Part shown: one piece after another, positions 30,976 through 39,491 of the stretch
Numbering within the stretch: the first letter of the stretch is position 1
How the letters are laid out: each line of letters starts with the position of its first letter
Assembly: GCF_021183625.1 (NCBI RefSeq)
Contig: NZ_CP089214.1
Location: 186,001 to 250,000 of the forward strand
Reading direction: 5' to 3'
DNA: 64,000 bases
DNA from: Nocardia asteroides
GTDB taxonomy: Bacteria; Actinomycetota; Actinomycetes; Mycobacteriales; Mycobacteriaceae
Translations under genes and position numbers: made by a program
Notes under the pieces: model-generated
What the model saw: the letters and a program-made list of their open reading frames with translations, nothing else
What the model was told of the DNA's origin: nothing
Databases searched by the model: none

Positions 30976-32274
30976 TCAGAAGCGTTCGCGCAGCGGGATG
31001 TCGAAGGGGGTGCCGCGGTAAATGCCGCGGTCGATGAGGCGCGGCACGACCTCGTCGATGAACTCGCGGATGGCGCCAGCGCCCGCCGCGAACATGAGGT
31101 TGAATCCGCCGACCGAGCCGTCCTCGTGCCAGGCGGCGAAGTCGTCGGCGAGCTCGTCGTAGGAGCCGACGAACTTGCGGTGCGTGGCTCCGCCGCGCCC
31201 GACCGCCTGGGCGACGACCTCGCCGACGGTGACCCCGGGACGCTCCTGGACGAAGGTGTAGATCGCGACGTAGTTGCCGAAGGTGCTCTTGATCGTCGCC
31301 TCGACCTCATCCGGGCGCGGGAGCAGGTGGGCGGGGAACGGTTCGCCCACGTCGCCGAGGGGGATGTCGAGCCCGAACTGCCCGAGCGCGAAGGGTGCCA
31401 TGGCGGCCAAGTCGACGTGGCTGTCGAGTTCGCGCAGCTTCTCCTCTGCTTCGGCGGTGGTCCGGCCGAGGTAGGGGATGAGGCCGGGGACGGGCGGGAC
31501 CGTGCCCGGGGTGCGGCCCGCTTCGATGAGCGCCTTGTCGAGGGTTTCGCGGTAGGCCGCGGCGGCGGCGCGGGTCGAAGAGTTGGTGAAGACCATGTCG
31601 GCGTGCGTGGCCGCGACCGCGATACCCGCGCCCGACCCGCCCGCCTGCGCGATGAGCGGGCGCTGCTGGCGGCTCGGCGCGATATTGAGCGGGCCGGTGA
31701 CCTGGAAGTGCTCGCCGCGGTGGTCGATCGGCTCGGCGTGGAAGCGGAGGCGGCCGTCGGCGTCGGGGCGCAGGGAGCGGTTCTCCCAGAGGCCGCGCAG
31801 GACCTGGAGGAATTCGTCGGCACGGTGGTAGCGGGCCTCGCGGTCGAGGTGGCGGTCGAGGCTGTAGTTCAGGGCGAAGCGGTCGACCACCGAGGTGACG
31901 GCGTTGTAGCCGGCGCGGCCGTCCGAGGCCTGGTCGAGCGAGGCCAGCAGCCGGGCCAGGTTGTACGGGTCGTAGAAGGTGGTCGACGCGGTCGCGATCA
32001 GCCCGACGTGCCTGGTGTGCTGGGAGATCGCGGTCAGTGCGGTGATCGGCTCGGCGGGGCCGCCGTCGAAGGCGGGGGAGCCCTGCATTCCGGGGATGTC
32101 GCCGACGAAGAGCGCGGTGAACAGCCCCTCGTCGCCGAAGCGGCCGTACTCGAGCAGCCGCTCGAAGGCGCCGCGGTCGGGGATGCCACGGGCCTGCTCC
32201 GCCTTCTGTGCGCCCTGGTGCAGGTTGAGGTCGTTGGCCACCAGGTTCAGGTGCAGGTAGCGGCGTTGCGCCAT
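30976..32274 (-). CDS. LLM-class flavin-dependent monooxygenase (NtaA/SnaA/DszA type)
   Basis: A 432-residue bacterial-luciferase-like monooxygenase that uses reduced FMN from a separate reductase. It opens RRYLHLNLVANDLNLHQGAQ. The middle has ATASTTFYDPYNLARLLASLDQASDGRAGYNAVTS, the classic NtaA/SoxA block, and PLIAQAGGSGAGIAVAATHADMVFT follows. Relatives attack nitrilotriacetate, EDTA, pristinamycin IIA and dibenzothiophene sulfone. ATG 32274. No flavin reductase gene adjoins it. The substrate is unknown; a xenobiotic or sulfur/nitrogen compound is plausible. Confidence 0.95.
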   Translation of the reverse strand: MAQRRYLHLNLVANDLNLHQGAQKAEQARGIPDRGAFERLLEYGRFGDEGLFTALFVGDIPGMQGSPAFDGGPAEPITALTAISQHTRHVGLIATASTTFYDPYNLARLLASLDQASDGRAGYNAVTSVVDRFALNYSLDRHLDREARYHRADEFLQVLRGLWENRSLRPDADGRLRFHAEPIDHRGEHFQVTGPLNIAPSRQQRPLIAQAGGSGAGIAVAATHADMVFTNSSTRAAAAAYRETLDKALIEAGRTPGTVPPVPGLIPYLGRTTAEAEEKLRELDSHVDLAAMAPFALGQFGLDIPLGDVGEPFPAHLLPRPDEVEATIKSTFGNYVAIYTFVQERPGVTVGEVVAQAVGRGGATHRKFVGSYDELADDFAAWHEDGSVGGFNLMFAAGAGAIREFIDEVVPRLIDRGIYRGTPFDIPLRERF

Positions 32275-32458
32275 GGGATGGGCTCCTGTCGTCGCCTCGG
32301 CGAGATCGGGACTTTTGTCAGTGGAGAATCATATTCTCCTCGCGGTTCCGGCGCCAGCGGCCGGTGTACACGTCCCAGGCTCCCCGGTTCGACGATTCGT
32401 GGCTCGTCGTCGAGTCCTGTTACGCTGCCCTGTTTTTCACTCGGAAGGGGAACGGAAC

Positions 32459-32953
32459 ATGATGAATCGCTCGGTCACGGTGGCGTGTGCGGGGGTCGTG
32501 CTCGCGGCGGGAGCGGTGCTGCTCGCGCCCGGAGCGCAGGCACAGGGCTCGCTCGGCTTCGATCCGGGGATCGGGGAGTGCGTGCGGCTCGGCGGCACCG
32601 TCGACGACGCCACCATCACCGGGGCGGCCTGCGGCAGCGCCGAGTCGAACTACGTGGTGATCGGCAAGGCCGCCACCAGCGACGGATGCATCGCCGACCG
32701 GGACAACTTCTACGCCGAGACCGTCGACGACGTGGAGGTCGGCGCGCTGTGCCTGGATGTCGACTGGGTCTACGGCGGGTGCCTGGACGTGGGCGGGGAG
32801 GATCCGCAGCGGATCGACTGCGGTGCGCCCGCTCGCGAGGGGATCCGGGTGCTGAACCGGGTCGACGGCACCGACGATGTCGCCGCGTGCGCGAGCGAGG
32901 TCGGGTACCGCTACACCGAGCGGCATTTCGTGGTCTGCGTCGAGGACCTCTGA
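32459..32953 (+). CDS. Secreted LppU/SCO3897-like protein
   Basis: A 164-residue exported protein. Residues 1-29 form a signal peptide (MMNRSVTVACAGVVLAAGAV, ending AQA). Only an upstream cysteine in the hydrophobic core is present, so it is probably not lipidated. The mature part has six or more cysteines in the pattern ECVRLGG, AACGS, GCIAD, ALCLD, GCLDVG and VVCVEDL, like LppU-type proteins of mycobacteria and Streptomyces. GGAAGGGG precedes ATG 32459. The function of the family is unknown. Confidence 0.85.
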   Translation: MMNRSVTVACAGVVLAAGAVLLAPGAQAQGSLGFDPGIGECVRLGGTVDDATITGAACGSAESNYVVIGKAATSDGCIADRDNFYAETVDDVEVGALCLDVDWVYGGCLDVGGEDPQRIDCGAPAREGIRVLNRVDGTDDVAACASEVGYRYTERHFVVCVEDL

Positions 32954-33068
32954 GCCCGCCGATGAATCGGATCGCCGCCGTCCCCGGTGTAGGCCGATTT
33001 TCGGGGGGCGCGACGAGTTCGAACCGGCCCGACGCCCGGTGCCGGGTGAGCACCGGGCTGCCGGCGGA

Positions 33069-34910
33069 CTACCGCGCGGCGAGCGCGTGCGTCACCAGTT
33101 CGCCCAGGATCTCGATCCCGTCGGTGGTCAGCACCGACTCCGGATGGAACTGCACCGAGGCGAAGCCGGGCCCGCGCAGCGCGTGCACCCCGCCGCTCTC
33201 CGAGGCGCTGCACTCCACCCACGGCGGCGGGGTGGCGGCGACGGCGGTGAAGCTGTTGTAGAACCCGGCGGTGGTGCGCCGCCCGAACAGGTCGATGCTG
33301 TGCTGGCTGCCCTGGTTCGGCGCGGTCAGCCGGACCAGCCGCAGCCCGAGCCGCGCGGCGAGGAGCTGGTGGCTCAGGCAGATGGCGAGCAGCGGGCGGC
33401 TCTCGCGCAGCCGGTGCCGCACGAGCGCGTCGATGCGCGCGATCCGCGGCTCCGCCGTTTCGGTGGGGTCGCCCGGGCCGGGGCCCATGACGAGCAGGTC
33501 GGCCGGGTCGGAGTCGGGCTGCTCGCTCCAGCGCCGGACCTGGACGGTCAGCCCGAGGTGGCGCAGCTGGTGCCCGAGCATGGCCGACCACTCGTCCTCG
33601 CAGTCGACGATGGTGGCGGTCACCGGCTCGACGCCCGCCTGCGGGGCGAGGGCCGGCTGCCGATCGAGCCAGAACTGGGCCAGCGACCCGTTGCGCGCGG
33701 CCAGCGCCCTGCGGATCTCGGCGTGCTCGAGCAGCGAGGTGCGCCCGATGGCGGGCCGGTGCCCGGGGAGCGCGCCGAGCGCCTGCAGCACGCCGGCGAG
33801 CTTGGCGTGCGTCTCGGCGACCTCGGTGACCGGGTCGGAGGCGCGCACGAGGGTGGCGCCGACGGAGGCTTTCACGGTGCCGTCGGCGTGCAGCTCGCAG
33901 GTGCGGATGAGGATCGGGGCGTCCAGGGTCTGGCCGTGGTCGTCGCGGCCGAGCAGGGCGAGCACGCCGGAGTAGTAGCCGCGGCCGCTGTCCTCGTAGC
34001 GGTGGATGACGCGGGCGGCGTTCTCGATCGGCGAGCCGGAGACGGTCGGGGCGAACATGGTGGCGCGCAGGATGTCCCGGACGTCGCGGGTGCTCTCGCC
34101 GCGCAGCAGGTACTCGGTGTGGGTGAGGTTGCCCATCTGCTTGAGCGAGGGGCCGATGACCTGGCCGCCGCGATCGCAGACGGCGGCCATCATCTTCAGC
34201 TCCTCGTCGACGACCATGAACAGCTCGTCGGTCTCCTTGCGGTCGCCGAGGAAGTCGAGGATGGCGGCGGGGTCGGGGGCGGTGCCCGGGTGGCGGAAGG
34301 TGCCGCTGATCGGATTCATGAGCACCGTGCCCGCCTCGGCGGAGACGTGCCGCTCCGGGGTGGCGCCGACCAGCGCGAGCTCGGGCGTGACGAAGGCGAA
34401 GGTCCAGTAGGCGCCGACCTCGTGGCGCAGCAGCCGCCGCAGCAGCACCAGCGCGCTGCGGACGTGGTCGCCGCCGATCCGGCCGCGGAAGTCGCGCCGG
34501 ATGACGAAGTTGGCGCCGGCGCCGTGCGCGATCTCGTCGGTCACGATCTGCTTGACGATCTGCGCGTAATCGCTGTCGCTGGAGGTGAATCCGCCGCCGC
34601 GCAGCCCGGGGCTGCCCGCGGGCAGCAGGTGCACGGCCTCGCTGACCGCGGCGGTGCCGCGCTGCTCGATCAGCAGGCAGGTCAGCGCCGCGGCGTCGTC
34701 GTGGCAGGCGAAGCCGCGCTCGGTGATCTGCCGGTAGGGGATGGCGGCGAGGACGGCGGGGCCGTCCGCGTCGCCGGGCAGCGGGATGTCGGCGATGGTG
34801 GCGACCTGCCGCGCCCGGCCGGTCAGCACGTCGAGCGTGCTGCCGTCGCGGCAGAGCAGGGCGAAACAGTCGTGTTGTCCTTCGAGGACCTCGATCAACA
34901 GCTCGGACAC
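33069..34910 (-). CDS. Fused anthranilate/ADIC synthase (TrpE-TrpG or PhzE type)
   Basis: A 613-residue fusion. Residues ~1-400 form a chorismate-utilising TrpE-type domain: MNPISGTFRHPG, VVDEELKMMAAVCD, and FAPTVSGSPIENAARVIHRY followed by GRGYYSG. Residues ~420-613 are a class I glutamine amidotransferase: MGPGPGDPTE, the nucleophile Cys in AICLSHQLLA, and His/Glu in VQFHPESVL. The architecture and CLSHQ loop match PhzE, which makes aminodeoxyisochorismate, but fused TrpEG anthranilate synthases look alike. A Trp-codon leader peptide upstream favours tryptophan-controlled anthranilate synthesis. GTG 34910 has AAAGG six bases upstream. No other phz or trp genes are in the window. Confidence 0.93.
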   Translation of the reverse strand: MSELLIEVLEGQHDCFALLCRDGSTLDVLTGRARQVATIADIPLPGDADGPAVLAAIPYRQITERGFACHDDAAALTCLLIEQRGTAAVSEAVHLLPAGSPGLRGGGFTSSDSDYAQIVKQIVTDEIAHGAGANFVIRRDFRGRIGGDHVRSALVLLRRLLRHEVGAYWTFAFVTPELALVGATPERHVSAEAGTVLMNPISGTFRHPGTAPDPAAILDFLGDRKETDELFMVVDEELKMMAAVCDRGGQVIGPSLKQMGNLTHTEYLLRGESTRDVRDILRATMFAPTVSGSPIENAARVIHRYEDSGRGYYSGVLALLGRDDHGQTLDAPILIRTCELHADGTVKASVGATLVRASDPVTEVAETHAKLAGVLQALGALPGHRPAIGRTSLLEHAEIRRALAARNGSLAQFWLDRQPALAPQAGVEPVTATIVDCEDEWSAMLGHQLRHLGLTVQVRRWSEQPDSDPADLLVMGPGPGDPTETAEPRIARIDALVRHRLRESRPLLAICLSHQLLAARLGLRLVRLTAPNQGSQHSIDLFGRRTTAGFYNSFTAVAATPPPWVECSASESGGVHALRGPGFASVQFHPESVLTTDGIEILGELVTHALAAR

Positions 34911-34927
34911 CGGGAACCTTTCGTTAC

Positions 34928-34980
34928 GCCTGCCCGAACGGGACCCCTGCTCGGCGAGGCGCGTCCCGATCGGGAAAGGC
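34928..34980 (-). promoter_or_regulatory. Second leader stem, candidate attenuator/terminator
   Basis: On the transcript of the synthase gene, arms at 34963-34980 and 34928-34944 pair over about 15 bp: AGGC/GCCT, TCGGG/CCCGA and GTCCCG/CGGGAC on the + strand. Short internal mismatches interrupt the stem, and the loop is 18 nt. It ends about ten bases before the synthase ribosome-binding site. Its loop can pair with the right arm of the first hairpin, as competing attenuator structures do. Confidence 0.55.
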
Positions 34981-35009
34981 AGCCTCTGAGCGGAGAATTC
35001 GCACGCTGA

Positions 35010-35033
35010 CAGTGGCGCCTACAGGCGCCACTG
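35010..35033 (-). promoter_or_regulatory. First leader hairpin overlapping Trp codons
   Basis: On the + strand, CAGTGGCGCCT (35010-35020) pairs perfectly with AGGCGCCACTG (35023-35033), leaving two loop bases. On the transcript the 5' arm contains the second Trp codon and the loop contains the leader stop codon. Ribosome stalling at the Trp codons would keep this stem from forming. Confidence 0.65.
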
Positions 35034-35054
35034 CCACACGTGCCGGGTGATCAT
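35019..35054 (-). CDS. Tryptophan leader peptide MITRHVWQWRL
   Basis: An 11-codon frame beginning at ATG 35054 reads MITRHVWQWRL and stops at TAG. Two of the last five codons encode tryptophan, a rare residue. The frame ends inside a perfect 11-bp hairpin, and a fused anthranilate-type synthase starts 108 bp downstream. This is the classic layout of ribosome-mediated attenuation: charged Trp-tRNA lets the ribosome finish and the downstream stem form, and scarcity stalls it. A weak AGGG lies upstream as ribosome-binding site. Chance occurrence is possible, but the placement is very suggestive. Confidence 0.7.
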   Translation of the reverse strand: MITRHVWQWRL

Positions 35055-35100
35055 GAACGGAGACCCTACAACACCCGGGGGATGGTGTCCGCGCACGCGC

Positions 35101-35817
35101 TCATCCGCTGCGCGCCAGCGTCTTCCTCGCCTTGTCGAGCAGCGCGTCCAGGCCGATCTCGAAGATGTGGTCCTGGATGAGGGTCAGGCGATAGCCCTCC
35201 TCGAGCAGTCCGGCCAGGTTCGGCATGGACTCCCGGTCGACGGGCGGCCCGGCCGAGGTGTCGCGGGTCGCCGCGGCGAGCCCCTCCCTGCGCTCCAGCA
35301 TGGCGAAACCACAGCTGTGCATGGACATCGAATAATAGGTGTCGAGCGCGTCTTTCCGGGTGAAACCGGCCTGCACCAGAGTCCCGACAATTGTTTCGAG
35401 CCGCTGATAGGTGACGCGGCCGACATTGCCGTTGCCGTCGTAGACGCCGTGCGCGGTCGGCATGATGAGCAGATCGCAGAGCACCGGATTGTCCCGGAAA
35501 AGGGCGCGCATCTGTAGGAAATGATGGCGCAGGCGTTCGTGCCAGGCACCGTCGCCGGTGAAGGGGAGCGCTATCTCGTAGTGTTCGAGCGCGCGGTCCC
35601 GCATGGCCTCCAGCAGCTGCTCCTTGCTGCGGAAATACCAGTAGAGGCTGGTGACGCCGGAATCGAGCCGGCGGGCAAGGGCGGGCATGGAGAGTTTCTC
35701 CACGGATATCTCGGCTGCCAACCCGTAAGCGGCTTCGACGATTTCTTCGGCCGTGATCGAACCGCGCTCACGGCGTTGGCGCCGCGGTGTCCGCGTCGCG
35801 GTTTCGTTTCGCGCCAC
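35101..35817 (-). CDS. TetR-family regulator (TetR/TetR_C type)
   Basis: A 238-residue TetR repressor. The helix-turn-helix lies at about residues 22-70 (ITAEEIVEAAYGLAAEISVEKLSMPALARRLDSGVTSLYWYFRSKEQLL). A C-terminal domain with LCDLLIMPTAHGVYDGNGNVGRV follows. GTG 35817. It is divergent to the eight-gene catabolic operon over 396 bp, making it the leading candidate regulator of that operon. Its 3' end lies 47 bp before the Trp leader peptide on the same strand, so read-through into the synthase leader is possible. Confidence 0.92.
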   Translation of the reverse strand: MARNETATRTPRRQRRERGSITAEEIVEAAYGLAAEISVEKLSMPALARRLDSGVTSLYWYFRSKEQLLEAMRDRALEHYEIALPFTGDGAWHERLRHHFLQMRALFRDNPVLCDLLIMPTAHGVYDGNGNVGRVTYQRLETIVGTLVQAGFTRKDALDTYYSMSMHSCGFAMLERREGLAAATRDTSAGPPVDRESMPNLAGLLEEGYRLTLIQDHIFEIGLDALLDKARKTLARSG

Positions 35818-36213
35818 AGCCGTCCCTTCCGGTCATCGTCACAATCGGCGGAGTCTAGCAGGCCCGTGAATGCGGGCTTTATCGCGAATTGCCGGTTGTC
35901 GCCGACGGTGTGATACGGGTCGCACAAAGACAGTTTCGGTCATGAATCGGCTTGGCTAGCCTGCACGTCCCCCTGGGTGTCGAAGTGGCCTCCGTGCCTG
36001 CGCCGCCCGCATATAGTAACACCTTACGGTAGGCGGCAGAAGCTGTGGAAAGTGCTGGTGTGAGCATTTTTCCGGCATCGGCCATTGACACCGCGCCCAC
36101 CTCGAGCGAGACTCGGAATGCGTTATCGAAAGACCTTACGGATACCCCTTACTATTGGGACCGACGCAGTGGTGGCAGTCACATCACCGCATCGGACAGC
36201 AGAGCGGGACAGC
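35818..36213. promoter_or_regulatory. 396-bp divergent control region of the catabolic operon
   Basis: No gene is visible here. Local AT-rich islands suggest promoters: a TACTAT box on the + strand (36150-36155) and another on the minus strand (36012-36017 region). Beside each lies a copy of ACCTTACGG (36021-36029 and 36133-36141). The rest is ordinary GC-rich sequence. I infer divergent promoters for the TetR gene and the operon, with the repeats as candidate regulator sites. Confidence 0.5.
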
Positions 36214-37428
36214 ATGGCAGCAGGCACCAGACCACTCACCGGAATCCGCGTCCTGGAAGTGGCGATGTACGGGTTCGTCCCCTCGGCGGGCGCGGTGCTC
36301 GCCGACTGGGGCGCGGACGTGATCAAGGTCGAGCACGCCGTGACCGGCGATCCGCAGCGCGGGCTGCGGCAGATCGGCACGTTCGTCGTCGATGGCGACC
36401 CGAACCCCAATATCGAGCACGCCAATCGCGGCAAACGCAGCATCGGCATCGACATGGCGCAGCCGGAGGGCCGCGAGATCGTGCACGCGCTGGCCGAGAC
36501 CGCCGACGTCTTCCTGACCAGCTTCCTGCCCGCGCACCGTACCCGCTTCGGCATCGACGTCGACGACATCCGCGCGGTCAACCCGTCGATCATCTATGCC
36601 AGGGGCAGCGGGCTCGGCCCGCGCGGCGCCGAGTCGGGCAAGGGCGGGTACGACATGACCGCCTTCTGGTGCCGCGGCGGCGTCGCCGCCACCATCACCC
36701 CCTCCGACGTGCCGGGAATGGTCACCCCGCCACCGGCGCTCGGCGACACGATCTCCGGCACCAACCTCGCGGGCGGCATCGCCGCCGCGCTGGTCCGGCG
36801 CGGGCTCACCGGGGAGCCGTCGGTCGTCGACGTGTCGCTGCTGTCCAGCGCGCTGTGGTCGATGGGGCACGCGATCGCGCTCTCGGCGTACGCGGGCGAG
36901 CCCATGGTGGCCGGGCCGAGCGGCGCGCACGGCGCCCCGGCCAACCCGCTGGTCGGGCTGTACGGCACCGCCGACGGCAGGTACCTGTCGTTCGTGATGA
37001 TGCAGCCCGCCAAGTTCTGGGCCGACGTCTGCGCGCACATCGACCGGCCGGAACTCGCGGCCGACCCGCGCTTCGCCACCGCGGCGTCGATCGCCGAGCA
37101 CACCGTCGACGCGGTCGCGATCCTGCGCGCGGCGATCGGCGCGAGGACGCTGGCGGAGTGGACCGAGAAGCTGGCGACGCTGGCCGGACCGTGGGCGCCG
37201 GTGCAGGACTCGCACCAGGTCCTCGCCGACCCGCAGGTGGTCGCGAACGAGTACATCCGCACCGCGGGCGAGCTGCGGCTGGTCGCCAGCCCGGTCCAAT
37301 TCGACGTCGGCGCACCGGCATTGACCCCCGGCCCCGAATTCGCCGCGCAGACCGACGAGATCCTCGGCGAGCTCGGCCTGGACTGGGACCGCATCATCGC
37401 GCTCAAAACCGCCGGTGCGGTCACGTAG
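36214..37428 (+). CDS. Class III (CaiB/BaiF) CoA-transferase
   Basis: A 404-residue family III CoA-transferase. It transfers CoA from a thioester to a carboxylic acid. Its N-terminal block is LTGIRVLEVAMYGFVPSAGAVLADWGADVIKVE, then EHANRGKRSIGIDM. The position of the catalytic Asp is in the GGYDMTAFW segment near residue 147. PANPLVGLYGTADGRYLSFVMMQ and the end NEYIRTAGELRLVASPVQFD are typical. ATG 36214 starts at the family boundary. It is the first gene of an eight-gene operon, so it probably activates the acid substrate, or exchanges CoA between pathway acids, before dehydrogenation. Confidence 0.93.
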   Translation: MAAGTRPLTGIRVLEVAMYGFVPSAGAVLADWGADVIKVEHAVTGDPQRGLRQIGTFVVDGDPNPNIEHANRGKRSIGIDMAQPEGREIVHALAETADVFLTSFLPAHRTRFGIDVDDIRAVNPSIIYARGSGLGPRGAESGKGGYDMTAFWCRGGVAATITPSDVPGMVTPPPALGDTISGTNLAGGIAAALVRRGLTGEPSVVDVSLLSSALWSMGHAIALSAYAGEPMVAGPSGAHGAPANPLVGLYGTADGRYLSFVMMQPAKFWADVCAHIDRPELAADPRFATAASIAEHTVDAVAILRAAIGARTLAEWTEKLATLAGPWAPVQDSHQVLADPQVVANEYIRTAGELRLVASPVQFDVGAPALTPGPEFAAQTDEILGELGLDWDRIIALKTAGAVT

Positions 37429-37442
37429 AGATAGGCAGGACC

Positions 37443-38585
37443 ATGACACAGGCGACGACAACGCCGCGGGTGCCGAGCACCGAGCAGGTACCGGTTCGCG
37501 TGGTGGATTCCGATGTGCACCCGGTGCCGCGCGCCGGGCAGATCCTGGAATACCTCCCGGAGCCGTACCGGAGCAAGATCGTCTCGCACAAGGTGGGGAA
37601 CACGATCTTCTACGACGCCCCCGATTACGCGCACGCCTTCGCCATGCGGGTCGACGCGTTTCCCGAGGACGGCGGATTCCCCGGCAGCGACCCGGAACTC
37701 GCCTTCCGGCAACTGATCATGGAAGCCGGGTCGGATATCGGCATCCTCGAGCCGTCGGCCAAGGCCGAGCGGCTGCCGGAATGGTCGCAGGCGCAGAGCG
37801 TCGCGCACAACAGGTGGCTGGCGAACCACTGGCTGGACAGCCGGAACAACTGGCACCAGCGGTGGCGCGGCTCGATCTGCGTCGCGGTGGAGGACCCCGA
37901 CGGCGCGGTCAGGGAGATCGAGAACTGGGCCGGGCACCCGTACATGGCGCAGATCCTGATCAAGGCCGAGCCGCGCCCGGCCTGGGGCGACCCGCGCTAC
38001 GGGCCGATCTGGGCCGCCGCGGTGAAGCACGGGCTCCCGGTCAGCTGCCACCTGTCGCGCGGCTACGCCGAGACCCTGCCCACCCCGCCGGTGGGGCTGC
38101 CCTCCTACAACCACGACTTCATGGTCAGCTACTCGCTGCTCGCGGCGAACCAGGTCATGAGCCTGATCTTCGACGGCGTCTTCGACCGGTTCCCCGAGCT
38201 GCGCATCGTCCTGGTCGAGCACGCCTTCACCTGGATCCTGCCGCTGATGTGGCGGATGGACGCGATGTACGAGGCGCGCGGGCCGTGGATGGAGATCACC
38301 CGCAAGCCGTCGGAGTACGTCAAGGAGCACATCCGCTTCACCACCCAGCCGCTGGACTACCCGGAGGACAAGACCGAGCTGATCCGGGCGTTCGAGTGGA
38401 TGGAGTGCGCGAAGATCCTGCTCTTCTCCTCGGACTACCCGCACTGGACCTTCGACGACCCGCGCTGGCTGGTCAAGCACCTGCCCGCGCACGCCCGCGA
38501 AGCGATCATGTTTCGCAACGGAATTCAGACCTATCACCTGCCCGAGTCGGTCCCGGCGCTGCCGGGGCAGGCGAGGGCGTGGTGA
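37443..38585 (+). CDS. Amidohydrolase_2 family metal-dependent hydrolase/decarboxylase
   Basis: A 380-residue TIM-barrel enzyme of the amidohydrolase_2 (ACMSD-like) family. The DSDVHP motif near residue 23 gives the D-x-H metal ligands. VSCHLSRG near 201 gives a barrel His, and LFSSDYPHW near 325 gives the catalytic Asp. The family includes decarboxylases and C-C or ring hydrolases. ATG 37443 is 14 bp after the CoA-transferase stop. A related but apparently metal-ligand-poor copy is encoded at 40873-41961, suggesting a catalytic/non-catalytic pair. Confidence 0.93.
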   Translation: MTQATTTPRVPSTEQVPVRVVDSDVHPVPRAGQILEYLPEPYRSKIVSHKVGNTIFYDAPDYAHAFAMRVDAFPEDGGFPGSDPELAFRQLIMEAGSDIGILEPSAKAERLPEWSQAQSVAHNRWLANHWLDSRNNWHQRWRGSICVAVEDPDGAVREIENWAGHPYMAQILIKAEPRPAWGDPRYGPIWAAAVKHGLPVSCHLSRGYAETLPTPPVGLPSYNHDFMVSYSLLAANQVMSLIFDGVFDRFPELRIVLVEHAFTWILPLMWRMDAMYEARGPWMEITRKPSEYVKEHIRFTTQPLDYPEDKTELIRAFEWMECAKILLFSSDYPHWTFDDPRWLVKHLPAHAREAIMFRNGIQTYHLPESVPALPGQARAW

Positions 38586-38614
38586 CGGGGCTGCGGAAAA
38601 CAGAGGAAACGACA

Positions 38615-39475
38615 ATGAGACGCGTTGCGGGCAAAGTCGCCTTCGTCACCGGAGCCGCACGGGGGCAGGGCCGCAGCCACGCGCTCCGGCTGGCCGAAGA
38701 GGGCGCCGACATCATCGCGGTGGATATCTGCCGCGATATCGAGTCCATCGGATATCCGATGGCCACGCAGGCCGATCTGGACGAGACCGTCGCGCTTGTG
38801 GAGAAGACCGGCCGCCGGATCTCCGCCGAGCGCGCCGATGTGCGCGACGTGGCCGGATTGCGCGCCGCGCTGGCGCGGGGCGTCGCCGAATTCGGCAGGC
38901 TGGATATCGTCGTCGCGCAGGCCGGCATCGCCGGGATGACCGGGAATCCGCCGTGGCAGGCGTGGTCGGATGTCATCGACACCAATCTGATCGGCGTCAT
39001 CAATACGATCCAGGTCGCGCTGCCGCACCTGGACGACGGCGCCTCGATCATCGCCACCGGCTCGATGGCCGCGCTGATGGACGTCGCCAAGACCGACAAC
39101 CCCGGCCAGGACCCGGGCGGCGCCGCCTACCTCGTCGCCAAGCGCGGGTTGTCCGAGTACGTGCACGCCATCGCCACGGAGCTGGCGGCCCGGAAGATCC
39201 GCGCGAATGTCGTGCACCCCACGAACTGCGACACCGACATGCTGCAGAGCGACGTGATGTACCGGACCTTCCGCCCCGACCTGCCGAACCCCGGCCGCGC
39301 CGACGCCGAACCGGTCTTCTACGTGCAGCAGGCCATGCCGGTGCCGTTCGTCGATCCGCTCGACATCAGCAATACGGTCCTGTTCCTGGCCTCCGACGAA
39401 TCGCGCTACGTGACCGGCATGCAGATGCGAGTGGACGCGGGCGGATATCTCAAGTGGTACGACTACCACATCTGA
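38615..39475 (+). CDS. Mycofactocin-type SDR
   Basis: A 286-residue SDR with FVTGAARGQGRSHALRLAEE near residue 10 and DIIAVDICRDIES, the insertion TQADLDETVALVEKTGRR, and ERADVRDVAG. The catalytic tyrosine is in YLVAKRGLSEYV. An unusual ALMDVAKTDNPGQDPGG insertion lies between the catalytic Ser and Tyr, and the C-terminus is extended (LKWYDYHI). ATG 38615 has GAGGAAA upstream. It sits just before the P450 in the operon, matching the P450-SDR pairing seen at 19-21 kb. Confidence 0.94.
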   Translation: MRRVAGKVAFVTGAARGQGRSHALRLAEEGADIIAVDICRDIESIGYPMATQADLDETVALVEKTGRRISAERADVRDVAGLRAALARGVAEFGRLDIVVAQAGIAGMTGNPPWQAWSDVIDTNLIGVINTIQVALPHLDDGASIIATGSMAALMDVAKTDNPGQDPGGAAYLVAKRGLSEYVHAIATELAARKIRANVVHPTNCDTDMLQSDVMYRTFRPDLPNPGRADAEPVFYVQQAMPVPFVDPLDISNTVLFLASDESRYVTGMQMRVDAGGYLKWYDYHI

Positions 39476-39491
39476 AAGACGAGGACACGAA

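Noticed and set aside
33069..34910. Phenazine biosynthesis cluster
   Set aside because: Only a PhzE-like gene is present; no phzA/B, C, D, F or G homologue was found nearby, and a Trp leader suggests another role.
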